Part shown: positions 25,727 through 35,330 of the stretch, in pieces
Layout of the letters: each line of letters starts with the position of its first letter
Position numbering within the stretch: position 1 is the first letter of the stretch
Assembly (NCBI RefSeq): GCF_032854445.1
Contig: NC_088300.1
Location: 68,606,984 to 68,670,983 of the forward strand
Length of the DNA stretch: 64,000 bases
From: Liolophura sinensis
Lineage: Eukaryota > Mollusca > Polyplacophora > Chitonida > Chitonidae
Direction of reading: 5' to 3'
Made by a program: the position numbers and the translations under genes
The notes under the pieces: model-generated
Database searches by the model: none
Seen by the model: only the letters and a program-made list of their open reading frames with translations
What the model was told of the DNA's origin: nothing

Positions 25727-25754
<28 letters not shown>
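25608..25754 (+). mobile_element. Possible tRNA-derived SINE with poly(A) tail
   Basis: A perfect-looking B box GGTTCAAATCC near 25643, followed after some 75 bases by an A28 tract. A second head-like sequence of opposite strand (rc GGCTTCAAACCCGGC) lies at 25808-25823. The A box is poor. Confidence 0.3.
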
Positions 25755-25759
<5 letters not shown>

Positions 25760-25919
25760 GGACCACACGCAGTAAGAGCGTGTGAATCTACAAAATCTCT
25801 GTCCAAGGCCGGGTTTGAAGCCGCTCCTCATGGAAGCAAGCACATTTAACCATTCGAAAACGGCTCGCTCCCCAGCTAATGTGTGAGCCATCTACTAAAG
25901 CATCTTTTCACTAAACAAC

Positions 25920-26235
25920 TGAACGACGGGAGCCAATGACGGCGCATAGAACAAACACCCAGAGTGAAGAACGACGGAAACCAAGAAGCACTGATGGATG
26001 GGTGGACACCAAAACTGAATAAGGAAGGACACATGGACGCATGGATGGAGAGACACCCAAACGGAAGGACGGACACCTAGACGCACGTTAGGACGAAAGC
26101 CAATACGGAAAAAACGACAGACCCCCAGGCGCATGAGTGGACGGAAACCCAACTGGAAGAATGAGGATCACCAAGAGGCACGGAAGAATGAATATTCAAC
26201 CGGATAACCAGGATAAGCAGACGCACGGATGGACG
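25920..26235. repeat. Degenerate minisatellite
   Basis: Loose repeats of GGACGGACACC and GACGCACGGATGG-like words with a period near 40 bases. The open frames across it come from the repeat. Confidence 0.4.
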
Positions 26236-26239
26236 GCAC

Positions 26240-28136
26240 CTACTTTAAGGAAATCAAGCACATTAATATCATGAACTATGTTCTGCGATATGACTACTGT
26301 ATGTGTACAGACAGAGTTTATGATATAATGTACATATGATTATCATAAACTGTTGTACTGTACATAAAATCATGTCACGTAAAGCTCCATATATACATGT
26401 CACCAAAGTGACGGCATTGTGGTAACACTGTGACGGCGTGTCACCTAAGTTCTAGTTTCGTGGGAAAGCTTTGCGTTGGTGTTATATGACAATGTCATGT
26501 TGTTGCTGTCACGTTGTTTCATGCTATCACGTATACATATGTACAACTTGCAGAGATAAACTGCATATAGCCTATGCACGCGCAAACTATAGAATAATTC
26601 TTAGCGCAAGCTATCAACACTCGGAGTGGGCGCGTTGTAATCGGAAATAATCGATTAAACCAATCAATACAGAATCGATGGAAAAGAGACCATACAAGAA
26701 AACCAGAACGGGTTTACTTTATAGTACAAGTTCGTGAAAGCATAATGTGGTATTGTTCAGGTATTGATCTGTGCACAGGATTTACAGCTGGAATAAGAAT
26801 AGAGAATACTTATGAACTATATATACAGCCCTTAATACGACTTCACATGTGGAACCGGGGGAATGCAGATTGGGTTTATATATAGCCCGCTAGATCGAAT
26901 CGATCTGACCAAGCTAATTCATGGATCTTACGGCAAATAGGTAAAACTTAGGCATGGATCATGCTGAGTTATTTTTGTCTTGTTTTAAGGAATCACAAAA
27001 TGAATCTTCTGACAAAATTTCAAGGAAATCGCGGAAACATTTGAAATTCTGTTATTGCACTTAAACTATGATGTCCGATGACAATTTTTAAAACTGACAC
27101 ACGGATTAGTCGGATGTTTGAACATGGTCTCCGTCTGCACAAAAAGAATGTGAACATAAATAATTGTCGAAATCGGACAAGAACTGAACACGTTATTTGA
27201 GGTAAACCGAAAGCGTAACAGACGTAGAAACGTACATGTTAGCCTACATGTATATATATATTGACGCAAACCTCCATCCCTCGACTGTCGCAAAAAAACG
27301 CGAAATACATGTAATAACAAACTGCCATATTGATTAAAATTCACCCTTGACTATTTGCAGGGGTACATTTCTTTCATTATTTATACAAGTGTTTATGTTT
27401 ATGATCATATCAATGCAAAGTCAATATATTTCCGATTAAATGTCTCTGGAACTTCGTCTTGTGCCAAACTCGAATCATCAATAATAATAATAATAATATT
27501 AATAATAATAATAATAAAAAGAAGAAGAACAACAATAATAATAAAGGACCAAACAACACTATAACAAATAATGCAAGGTCGCAGTTATGTGGTACAAAAG
27601 TGATTCTGTCCAGTGTATGTTTTGGCGCACACTTATATAATATACATATATGTAGAACCAAACAACACGATAACAATAAACAACAATGCAACGACGCAGT
27701 TATATGATACAAATTGGATGTTTACCAAGTCCACCATTTTGGACACAGTTACATAATAACATCATATTGTTTACAGGACGAAACGGAAACATTTAACCCC
27801 TTTTTAATTATAAGTACCAAAAACACAACCTGAAGCACTTATTTCAGGCTTAACAAACAAACAGGTGTGAGTTGAAAAAATCTGGTATTTAAATAAACAT
27901 GAAGGAACACCTATTACATCCTGAGCCCATTTTCACACATAAGCCACACAGGTACAATAATGCCACTTATAGGACAATGTTACGGTAATGGTGACGTACA
28001 AAATATAGTACAACAAATGTACGACAAAAAATGTCGTACACCGCTTTATGGAACTGGGCGCAGCGGTGTAAATTCTAACAAAAATGAATCGTAAATGTAG
28101 TTCATAAAATGTTATCGTGAATAACAACATATTTTC

Positions 28137-28137
<1 letters not shown>
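26240..28137. other. AT-rich DNA with simple repeats
   Basis: Apart from the trinucleotide tract at 27478, nothing recognised. Confidence 0.5.
27478..27545. repeat. (AAT)n/(AAG)n trinucleotide tract
   Basis: Interrupted AAT repeat with an AAG stretch. Confidence 0.9.

Positions 28138-28217
<80 letters not shown>
28138..28217. repeat. (TA)n microsatellite
   Basis: About 80 bases of pure TA. Confidence 0.97.
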
Positions 28218-28221
<4 letters not shown>

Positions 28222-29133
28222 CCAAAAGGGGCATTTAAAACAACAAATGGTGCCCTATAAAACATTTTCTCAGTATTGCGCGATTACATGTATATTCATT
28301 TCAAAAATATATGTACATCTGTACATGGTATTTCGTCTCAAATTTATGCCTTTTCACGTGATGTTGTCATCACTTGACGTCAGCGGGGATAAGCCCAAAC
28401 TCAGCCTTACTGGAACCATGGCTGCGCACTTCAGACAAATATAATGCGTGCTGCAATGTGCTGCGTCATTCCTACGAGGTCATCAATGGCCGGTTTCACG
28501 AATAGCACTTATTTAATTAAGTTCTTAACTACCATGACGAAGTGTACTGTATAGATATGAGCCATACTAGGCTAAACTTCAGGCCCCGGGGGTCGATACC
28601 ACAGCGCCAATTTTTCATTCATGTCAAAATTGAAAACTTCATCACAATGCTTATTTTTTGGCACTGGAAGTTGTAATGGAACCTTTGTCTTAAGATCACA
28701 TTTAAGAGGTAATTGATAAGACACAAAAATAAGCTTTAAAATCATATTTCAAATTCTGACATAGGTCAGTTTGGGTTTTGTGGGATCGGCAGCGGGTTTC
28801 ATGAAGTGCGAAGTAAGCCCTTAATTGCTATTACAGTGTAATGTTGGAGATATATGAAGCTATATAGGTAAGGGCGATATAACACTGAGCACGCTTCATG
28901 AACCTCACCCAAGTTTTTCATAAAACCGGATAAAATCGATGCTTACTGACAATGAAGATATGCCTTCCTGGGTTAAATCCTACAGTATTGATCAATCTTG
29001 AATAAATAAATTGATGAGATAAATAACTACCTCGAATTGAACTCAGCTCATAGCGTAAGGCCTGAATTGTCTATCCTTTATACGAGGAAATCAGCGACGA
29101 TTCTGTACCCCTTTAAACGGTTACAGAGTCGAT
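28218..29133. other. Intergenic DNA downstream of the channel gene
   Basis: 28797-28920 has short inverted ends (GTTTCATGAAGTGC against GCACGCTTCATGAACC), perhaps an old MITE. Nothing else recognised. Confidence 0.4.
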
Positions 29134-29139
29134 TTTATT
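29134..29139 (-). terminator. Candidate polyadenylation signal AATAAA for the channel gene
   Basis: AATAAA on the minus strand, about 360 bases past the stop codon. It is a plausible 3' end for the channel mRNA, but the hexamer is common in AT-rich DNA. Confidence 0.35.
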
Positions 29140-29495
29140 TGGCTAACAGTATTGATAGGATTTCCTGAGTTGAAATATACCATACTTGAATACATGTGCC
29201 ACACTGTAACTCTTTAAACTTTTCGAATGTTTACTCCACCATATTTTCTGTGTAGACAGGTAAACTTGGACTGAAAGTCCTGAAAATGGCCAGCACATTT
29301 GTCTCCAAAATAGAATTTAAAAGGAGCACAAGTTTCAAAGAAAACTGCTACTTGATGTGCAAAAATGTTGAAGAACTTCAGCTCAGCTTAGGCTTGACCT
29401 GGACTATATCTTACATTCTACGCAACAAGCGTCGATTCTGTATCACTTCAAGCTTTCAGGCACCGTGCTTTTGTGTTTCTTCTTTTTTCCACTCC

Positions 29496-32400
29496 TCACA
29501 AATCGGTTTGTTCCCCCGTGACCTTGCTCTGAAGTTCTCTTACTGACTGGTGCACGGTTTGGAGAGTGTCTGTAAGCTTTGCCTCCAGTGTTTCCAGGCG
29601 GCGCGACACGGCGGCAATTTGATGTGAGATGTCGTCCTCGTTAGTGTTGCCGTCAACGGTTATGTTGACCAGCGGTACCTCTACGTACCAGCGCTCATGC
29701 ACCAGCGCTTGGACATCGTCCGCATCCCCACTGTCGTCGGAATCCGGGGACACCCGTCCGGTGTCTACATCTTCGGGCTGCAGAATGTCTCCTTTCTTGA
29801 TTCGGATATGACTAAAGAGCGAAGACGACCAAGGCAGCATTGTTTCAATTTCCAGTCCGAGTCTTACGGAATCAACCCTCCAAGTGACAGTCTGGTTCAC
29901 TCTGATATTTTGATAAGAGTCATTCATCATGGCAATAAGCAGGTTAAGCAAGATAATTGTTGTGAGGATCACGTACAAAATGTGGAAGACTTTTAGCGGG
30001 ACACTGCTTCTGCCAACTGCGGCTAAACCTGCCTGTACCTCCCCTTCGAACAGCCAGTCCATTCCGATCATGGTGTTAAACGTGGTGAAGATTGTGTCCA
30101 GGGCGTTGGGATAGAGGCTTGCCACTCCATCGGACACCTGGAACAAAACATGGAAGGCGAAGGAAAATGCTAGCAAGATGAATACATAGACAAAGATGAA
30201 CCTGAATACGTCTCGGACAATCATAAGCTGGAGCATCTTCCAGAAATAGTGCACAGGTTTGAAACCTCGAGTGAAGGAAATGCTGAAGAGCCATCCCAAG
30301 AGGAGAGAAAGGGCGAGGATGTAGTCGTGGAACTGAAACTGCACGTGATACAATATCACCCAGATGATCACCAATATCGCGTAGCAGACCCCGGTCACGA
30401 TCGGGAAATAGCTACTGACCATCGTCTGGAACGCCACAAAACCTCTCTGTCCCTTGACCAATTGGGAACGTCGCGAAAAGTCACTTGTTAGCGTGTAGCG
30501 AAACAGCAAATAAAGCATGTACAGCAGAATAATTCCAGGTTCAATAGGAACCACCACGTACATGGCTATTTGGATGGCGTATAAGTCAGACGCATTTTCC
30601 CTCTGCTTCGACAAGAGAGTTATGGTTATGGCACTAAACGCTGCCATGTATATCAAGTGTAGTAACATTAACATGCTGTAAGTCCACGCACAAATGTCAC
30701 CGTAGATTTTCTCTATCTGTCTTAGAGTGGGAATATCAAAGGTCTGTCCTGCTTTATGGGGGTCCTCCATACTAACCAACCATTCCATACAGGACACCGA
30801 AGGACTAATTTTGCTTGAACCTCGGCCACTTGTAGCAGGATTGCTTGTCTGTGGCGTCAGATGTGTAATATCCATTCGTGCTTTTCCATTCTTAGAAGTA
30901 AAATTGACATCAGGCATCATAAGAATTTTGTTCAGTACATGTTTTGCGCCCAGTCTAGAAGCTAGAGTTAATACCGACAAACCGTCTTCGTTGGATATAG
31001 CGGCCGTCAGATGATGGACGGCTTTCCTCTTGATGTGCCGGTAGAGGTATTTGTCGTCGTCGGGATAGATAATCTCCTTACAGAGGCACCACCATCTTAC
31101 CAGCTCCTCAAACAAAACATCCATCACGTCTAAATATTGTTTGGCGTTTTCTGCATCCTTCGCTATGGCGACGGTGAGGAGATGAAACACCGTATTACCA
31201 TCCTTGTCCTGGGCTGATAGATCCGCTCCGAATCGTATCAGATTTTTCGTGGTCGACGCAAATCCCTGAAGAGCCGCTAAGTGAAGAACCGTCTCTCTGT
31301 TGTTGTTACGCTCATTGATGTCTGCGTCTCTCGTCATTGTTTCGAAGATATCTAACATTGTGTCCAACACCTCCGGATGATTGGGGCGCACAGCGGAATG
31401 TAAAGGGGTATTCCCATCGGAGTTTTTCTGTTTGAAACTCAAACCACGGAATTCCCACAGAACTTCACAACTAGCGTGAGCGGCTGCTTCATGTAGCGCG
31501 CTGTTTCCATTCGCATCTTGTTCATGAAGAGAGTCCCAAGCGTGAGTCTTGATCATATAATCCATCAACATTGCTACAGACGACGGTCGCGTATTCGCCG
31601 ACCTCGCCATGACGTGGAGAGCTGTATCGCCCCTGGAGTTTTTGATGTTCGCCTTGGCTTTACACTGCAACAAAACAGAAATACAGTCACAATGACCGTG
31701 CAAACAGGCAATATGGAGTGGAGTATCGCCAGTCTTGTTTTGACGATCAACTCCAACCTGTTGGTGAAAACTTTTAATCACCTCTTCGTGGTCTTTGATG
31801 GCGGCGTGATGGAGCATGGTGTTGCCAGCAGGGTCGCTTTCAGTTGGATCTAATCCCAGAGATATCAGAAACTGGACCTTTTCAGACGCGCCCAGGGAGG
31901 CTCCGATACACAGTGGAGGTTTTCTTGTAAGTCTGTTCGCCATTGACACCGGCGCGGACTTATCTGCTAAAAACCTGACCAGTGTGACGAGAGTGTCATT
32001 TCCCTCAGTGTTGATTGCGTAATGCCAGGCTCCGTGGCCTTCATGATTCTTATGCGTGACTTTGGCTCCTCTGTGCAACAACAATTCGACGATGTCAGCG
32101 TTGCTGAACTTGGCGGCCAATGTCAACGGAGTGTCACCGCGCTCGTCTTGTTTATCGATGCAAGCCTTGAAATCCAAGAGAACTCTTGCCACGGCAATGT
32201 GTCCTTCTCGAGCGGCCTGCATGAGGGGAGTTTCTCCGCCTCGGATCTCCATGTTGGCATCCGCTCCATTTTCCAAAAGAATCCTAACTATGTTAGCATA
32301 GCCCAAGGCCGATGCCAAAATAATTGGAGCAACCAAGCCGACTTTCCTTACTTGGTTAACGTTCGCTTTGCCCTCGTTAGCTAAAAGTTTCACTGCTTCA

Positions 32401-33191
32401 GGGTGGTTGTATCTGGTAGCCCAGTACAGTGCGGTGGATCCTTTATCATTTTCAATGTTTGCCATGGCTCCGTTAGCTATGAGAGTGCGGATCACATCCA
32501 CATGGCCCCACCGAGAAGCCCACAGTAACGCTGTGTCGTTTTTACTATTGAGATGATTCACTGATATACCATGTTTGAGGTACAGCTTCACAAGTTCCAC
32601 AAAACCTTGAAAGGCGGCAATGTGGAAGGGCGTAAATGTCCTAGGTCGTTGCCCTACGATCTCCATGGCTGTCTCGTGCAACATTAGACGTCCCTTGGCG
32701 TCTCGATCTGTCGCCTGCTCCAGCACCTGTTGAGCCACATCTACGTTATTTTTCAGTGTTAGTAAGTGTAGAATGTTCCGAGAGGCCACGCTGCCTTTGA
32801 CGACCACTTCAAACTCTTGTGTCTGTAAGGAGGGATGCCCATGGCGGATGAGATACCGCGCTGATGCCTTGGCGTCGTTCTCCACGGCATAGTGAAGAGC
32901 ATTCATTCTGTGGGACGTCAGCATAAAGTCCTCAGTGCCCGTTATTCTCTTGGATCGAAGCTCCCTGACAATCTGCTTGACCATTTCCACGTTGTCGGCT
33001 TTGATTTCCAGTAAAAGCCTATCCCGTATTTCGGCTCCAGCCTTCGATTCGGCTTGGACAGGCGTTTCTTCGATGGCTTCAAAGGCTGCGTTTTGGATGC
33101 CCGACAAAGACCCAGCAATATTGTTGGTAGTGGTGTCCGACGTAATAGCTGCTATTGCGAATTTCGTATTTTTCTTTTCTGCTTTCCGTTT
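29496..33191 (-). CDS. Exon 2 of ankyrin/TRPV-like channel, single long coding exon
   Basis: This 3.7-kb exon codes for residues 47-1277, from just before the ankyrin region to the TGA stop. The acceptor is strong: a T-rich tract then ctacag directly before AAACGG. No frameshift or internal stop occurs, and its higher GC than the surroundings fits a working coding exon. All ankyrin repeats, the channel domain and the C-terminal coiled coil sit in this one exon, so the gene is nearly intronless compared with its neighbour. Confidence 0.92.
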   Translation of the reverse strand, partial: KRKAEKKNTKFAIAAITSDTTTNNIAGSLSGIQNAAFEAIEETPVQAESKAGAEIRDRLLLEIKADNVEMVKQIVRELRSKRITGTEDFMLTSHRMNALHYAVENDAKASARYLIRHGHPSLQTQEFEVVVKGSVASRNILHLLTLKNNVDVAQQVLEQATDRDAKGRLMLHETAMEIVGQRPRTFTPFHIAAFQGFVELVKLYLKHGISVNHLNSKNDTALLWASRWGHVDVIRTLIANGAMANIENDKGSTALYWATRYNHPEAVKLLANEGKANVNQVRKVGLVAPIILASALGYANIVRILLENGADANMEIRGGETPLMQAAREGHIAVARVLLDFKACIDKQDERGDTPLTLAAKFSNADIVELLLHRGAKVTHKNHEGHGAWHYAINTEGNDTLVTLVRFLADKSAPVSMANRLTRKPPLCIGASLGASEKVQFLISLGLDPTESDPAGNTMLHHAAIKDHEEVIKSFHQQVGVDRQNKTGDTPLHIACLHGHCDCISVLLQCKAKANIKNSRGDTALHVMARSANTRPSSVAMLMDYMIKTHAWDSLHEQDANGNSALHEAAAHASCEVLWEFRGLSFKQKNSDGNTPLHSAVRPNHPEVLDTMLDIFETMTRDADINERNNNRETVLHLAALQGFASTTKNLIRFGADLSAQDKDGNTVFHLLTVAIAKDAENAKQYLDVMDVLFEELVRWWCLCKEIIYPDDDKYLYRHIKRKAVHHLTAAISNEDGLSVLTLASRLGAKHVLNKILMMPDVNFTSKNGKARMDITHLTPQTSNPATSGRGSSKISPSVSCMEWLVSMEDPHKAGQTFDIPTLRQIEKIYGDICAWTYSMLMLLHLIYMAAFSAITITLLSKQRENASDLYAIQIAMYVVVPIEPGIILLYMLYLLFRYTLTSDFSRRSQLVKGQRGFVAFQTMVSSYFPIVTGVCYAILVIIWVILYHVQFQFHDYILALSLLLGWLFSISFTRGFKPVHYFWKMLQLMIVRDVFRFIFVYVFILLAFSFAFHVLFQVSDGVASLYPNALDTIFTTFNTMIGMDWLFEGEVQAGLAAVGRSSVPLKVFHILYVILTTIILLNLLIAMMNDSYQNIRVNQTVTWRVDSVRLGLEIETMLPWSSSLFSHIRIKKGDILQPEDVDTGRVSPDSDDSGDADDVQALVHERWYVEVPLVNITVDGNTNEDDISHQIAAVSRRLETLEAKLTDTLQTVHQSVRELQSKVTGEQTDL

Positions 33192-33723
33192 CTGTAGAAA
33201 AAAAAAGAGATTTATTTTTAACAGATATTTTAATGAACATGTAAATTACTGGATCAGAATGAGCGTATTCGACTTTTGATTTTGATGTAAGTACAATAGA
33301 ACTATAACAACACGTAAAGTAACACACAGGGTCTCTCGTGTGTGTGTTAAATCAGGAAATTTACTTCTAACATTAAATTTTTTGGGTTTTTACTTATCTT
33401 ATTGTTATAAGAAATAAAAGGATAAGATGTTTTCTTTTAAATATTTTCCCATTCAGATAGCCTTTCAAATGTGACAGCAAACTGGACATAGGTACCTTTT
33501 CAGGGTTGCTTTTGTGTGCCTATTCCGGTGTGTTTATTTATTTATTTTTGTTTTTGTTTGTTTGTTTGTTTTTTCTTTTCCTTACCTCTCTGATTTCTCT
33601 CAGGACTACGTAGTCGCCATCCGTGGAGGTTTCCCCTGGCAGGGCCGGCGCGGTCCTCGGGGTCAGTCCACTTATGCGGCGCCTGAGCACTCTCCAACCT
33701 GAACGTGACCGGGGTCGGTCCAT
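29496..33723 (-). CDS. Ankyrin-rich TRPV-like cation channel, two coding exons
   Basis: Predicted plasma-membrane non-selective cation channel subunit of about 1277 residues. Residues 110-815 hold about 18 ankyrin repeats, many with the GDTPLHxAA-type core. Six hydrophobic segments follow at roughly 881-906, 920-945, 964-998, 1002-1022, 1041-1065 and 1113-1137, with a pore loop near 1079-1096 containing MIGMDW. The S4-S5 stretch with TRGF and the S6 stretch with YVILT and LLNLLIAMMN are typical of TRPV channels, as is the Trp of a TRP box soon after S6. Residues 1236-1271 form a heptad-like coiled coil, a usual tetramer contact. The coding join is 33723..33586 to 33191..29496, phase 0. The start at 33723 is the first ATG after an in-frame TGA two codons upstream, with G at +4. 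TRPV proteins usually have six ankyrin repeats, so the architecture is unusual. TRPA is the main alternative because of repeat number, but its pore region fits less well. Confidence 0.93.
33192..33585 (-). other. Intron of ankyrin/TRPV-like gene
   Basis: A 394-base GT-AG intron, gtaagg to ctacag, phase 0. It holds T-rich and (TTTG)n-like simple sequence near the donor side and no recognisable gene or element. Confidence 0.8.
33586..33723 (-). CDS. Exon 1 of ankyrin/TRPV-like channel
   Basis: This exon codes for 46 residues, rich in Arg and Ser and probably cytosolic and disordered, beginning MDRPRSRSGW. It ends in GAG before a good donor (gtaagg) in phase 0. An in-frame TGA lies two codons before the ATG, which limits the start. 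There is no signal peptide, as expected for a TRP channel with a cytosolic N-terminus. Confidence 0.8.
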
Positions 33724-33961
33724 GATTCAATTTGGTCTTACACAGTCGGTAAACTATAACGTAAAGTAAGACAGGCGTGTATCTTCAAAGTCACTATGGA
33801 TGAAAATAAAAGCGTTATAACACCATATTTCAGAAATCATTTTGATCAGCAGCTTTTCGAAAGCATTTTAACTTACATAAAGGTATAAACAGGTATATAC
33901 TGAAGAATGAAAACATTACTGACTCAAATCGTGATTGATTTTCAGACCTTCGAGTTAAAGG

Positions 33962-34070
33962 TAATTTATTTATTTTATTGCTATTTAACACCATAGTCAA
34001 TAATGTTTCACTTACACTTTGGCTGTCAGCATTTTGGACGGAAGATATCCCGGAGTGACCAGGGTAAACC
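33962..34070 (-). mobile_element. SINE, diverged copy
   Basis: ATTT-rich tail, TGTTTCACTTACAC and CAGCATTTTGGACGGAAG blocks; a strongly diverged relative of family A upstream of the channel gene. Confidence 0.45.
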
Positions 34071-35017
34071 ACGCGTTAAGACTGAGATAATATTATAAAT
34101 ATTACAGTCGTTAATAGAAGAGTTTTTTAAACTTTGTTGGCCAAAATTTGTAGACTCACCAGCAGGCGTTACCTTTACACTATCGGTTGTTTTCTCTCTT
34201 GGCTTGTTCCTAGATGTTACTGCATGTGTAACCCCCAAATCCGAATATACACCAGTGTACATAGTCCGAACTTATCCGGGTTACTAACAAACAACACGCA
34301 CACGTTTATTCGCTATAGACATACTGTCGTGATATGCAATGGTGTATATGGGTTGAACGGTGCATATAAACCTTATCATACTCAACCATGCTTGGTTAAT
34401 ACTACAAAAGATCTCCAAACCGGTTCGCCGTATATATTCATGTGAAAAGTAGTTTTGGATAGGTTTAAACCTGCCACCATGAGGCCAGCTCAATGAACCA
34501 GAACTGCTATACTATACACTATACTACAAACTTAAATCAGCGTAGGTTAATGTAAAGTCAGGAACAGAAATATCTCACCCCAAAAACGATTGAATGTCGT
34601 TTTTTCACCATGAATATATGAGTCGTGAATATACGAAATAATAATTTTATTCACAAAATTTATTCTTAACAGCCTTCTCTCACTGATAAAAGAGGATTTG
34701 GTACATAGAGATACTCCAGTGTCGAACATTGTGCGAATTTTTTACTCTCTTTATACATATCAAACGCGATAGTCGCGATTATCATGCACGCACGAATGGG
34801 CACTCGAGTCCAAAGAGAGGTATTTAATGTCAAAATAACGCTGACACCGATATGGGTATACATACAACAATAAGGGCATATATACATACGTAATGCACAT
34901 GAACATACATAAAATTCTTCTATATAATACCCACACGTATATAGCTGTGGTATTGCCGACGTGGCATCAACATTCATTGGAAGTCTTATTTTCCTCTTCA
35001 GTTTATCATTCGAAGTA
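34071..35017. other. Upstream of the channel gene, nothing recognised
   Basis: AT-rich; could include the channel promoter and untranslated exons. Confidence 0.4.
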
Positions 35018-35330
35018 CATGTATGTATGCTTGGGGTTTTAACGCCGTACTTAACAATTTTTCAGTCATATGACGACGAGGAGTCATTAGGTGTGTACAT
35101 ATTGTGCGTTTCTTGTGGCAGGGCGAGACACCAGGCGTAACACCCGACCCAGTCACACTGACACCGGGCCAACCAGTCGTGTTTCCTTGCTGTAACCTCT
35201 CAGTGATGAGCACCAAGCCTGGTAGCAGCAATTTTTGGTATGTCTTTTGTATGCCCCAACACAGGTTTGATCACTGGATCTCCCGACCTCGACGCGGACG
35301 CTCTAACCATTAAGCCAAAGAAACGGTCGT
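35018..35330 (-). mobile_element. SINE family B, minus strand
   Basis: From the right: tRNA-like head with TGGCTTAATGGTTAGAGCG (A box) and GATCAAACC (B box), core, the GTCATATGAC block and a CATACATACATG tail. Full-length in outline. Confidence 0.7.

Noticed and set aside
29629-32384. Several plus-strand frames opposite the channel exon
   Set aside because: They are antisense shadows of the strongly coding minus-strand exon.
33105-33107. TTG as the start of the channel protein
   Set aside because: The frame continues upstream to a strong acceptor and joins in phase to an exon with a proper ATG at 33723.
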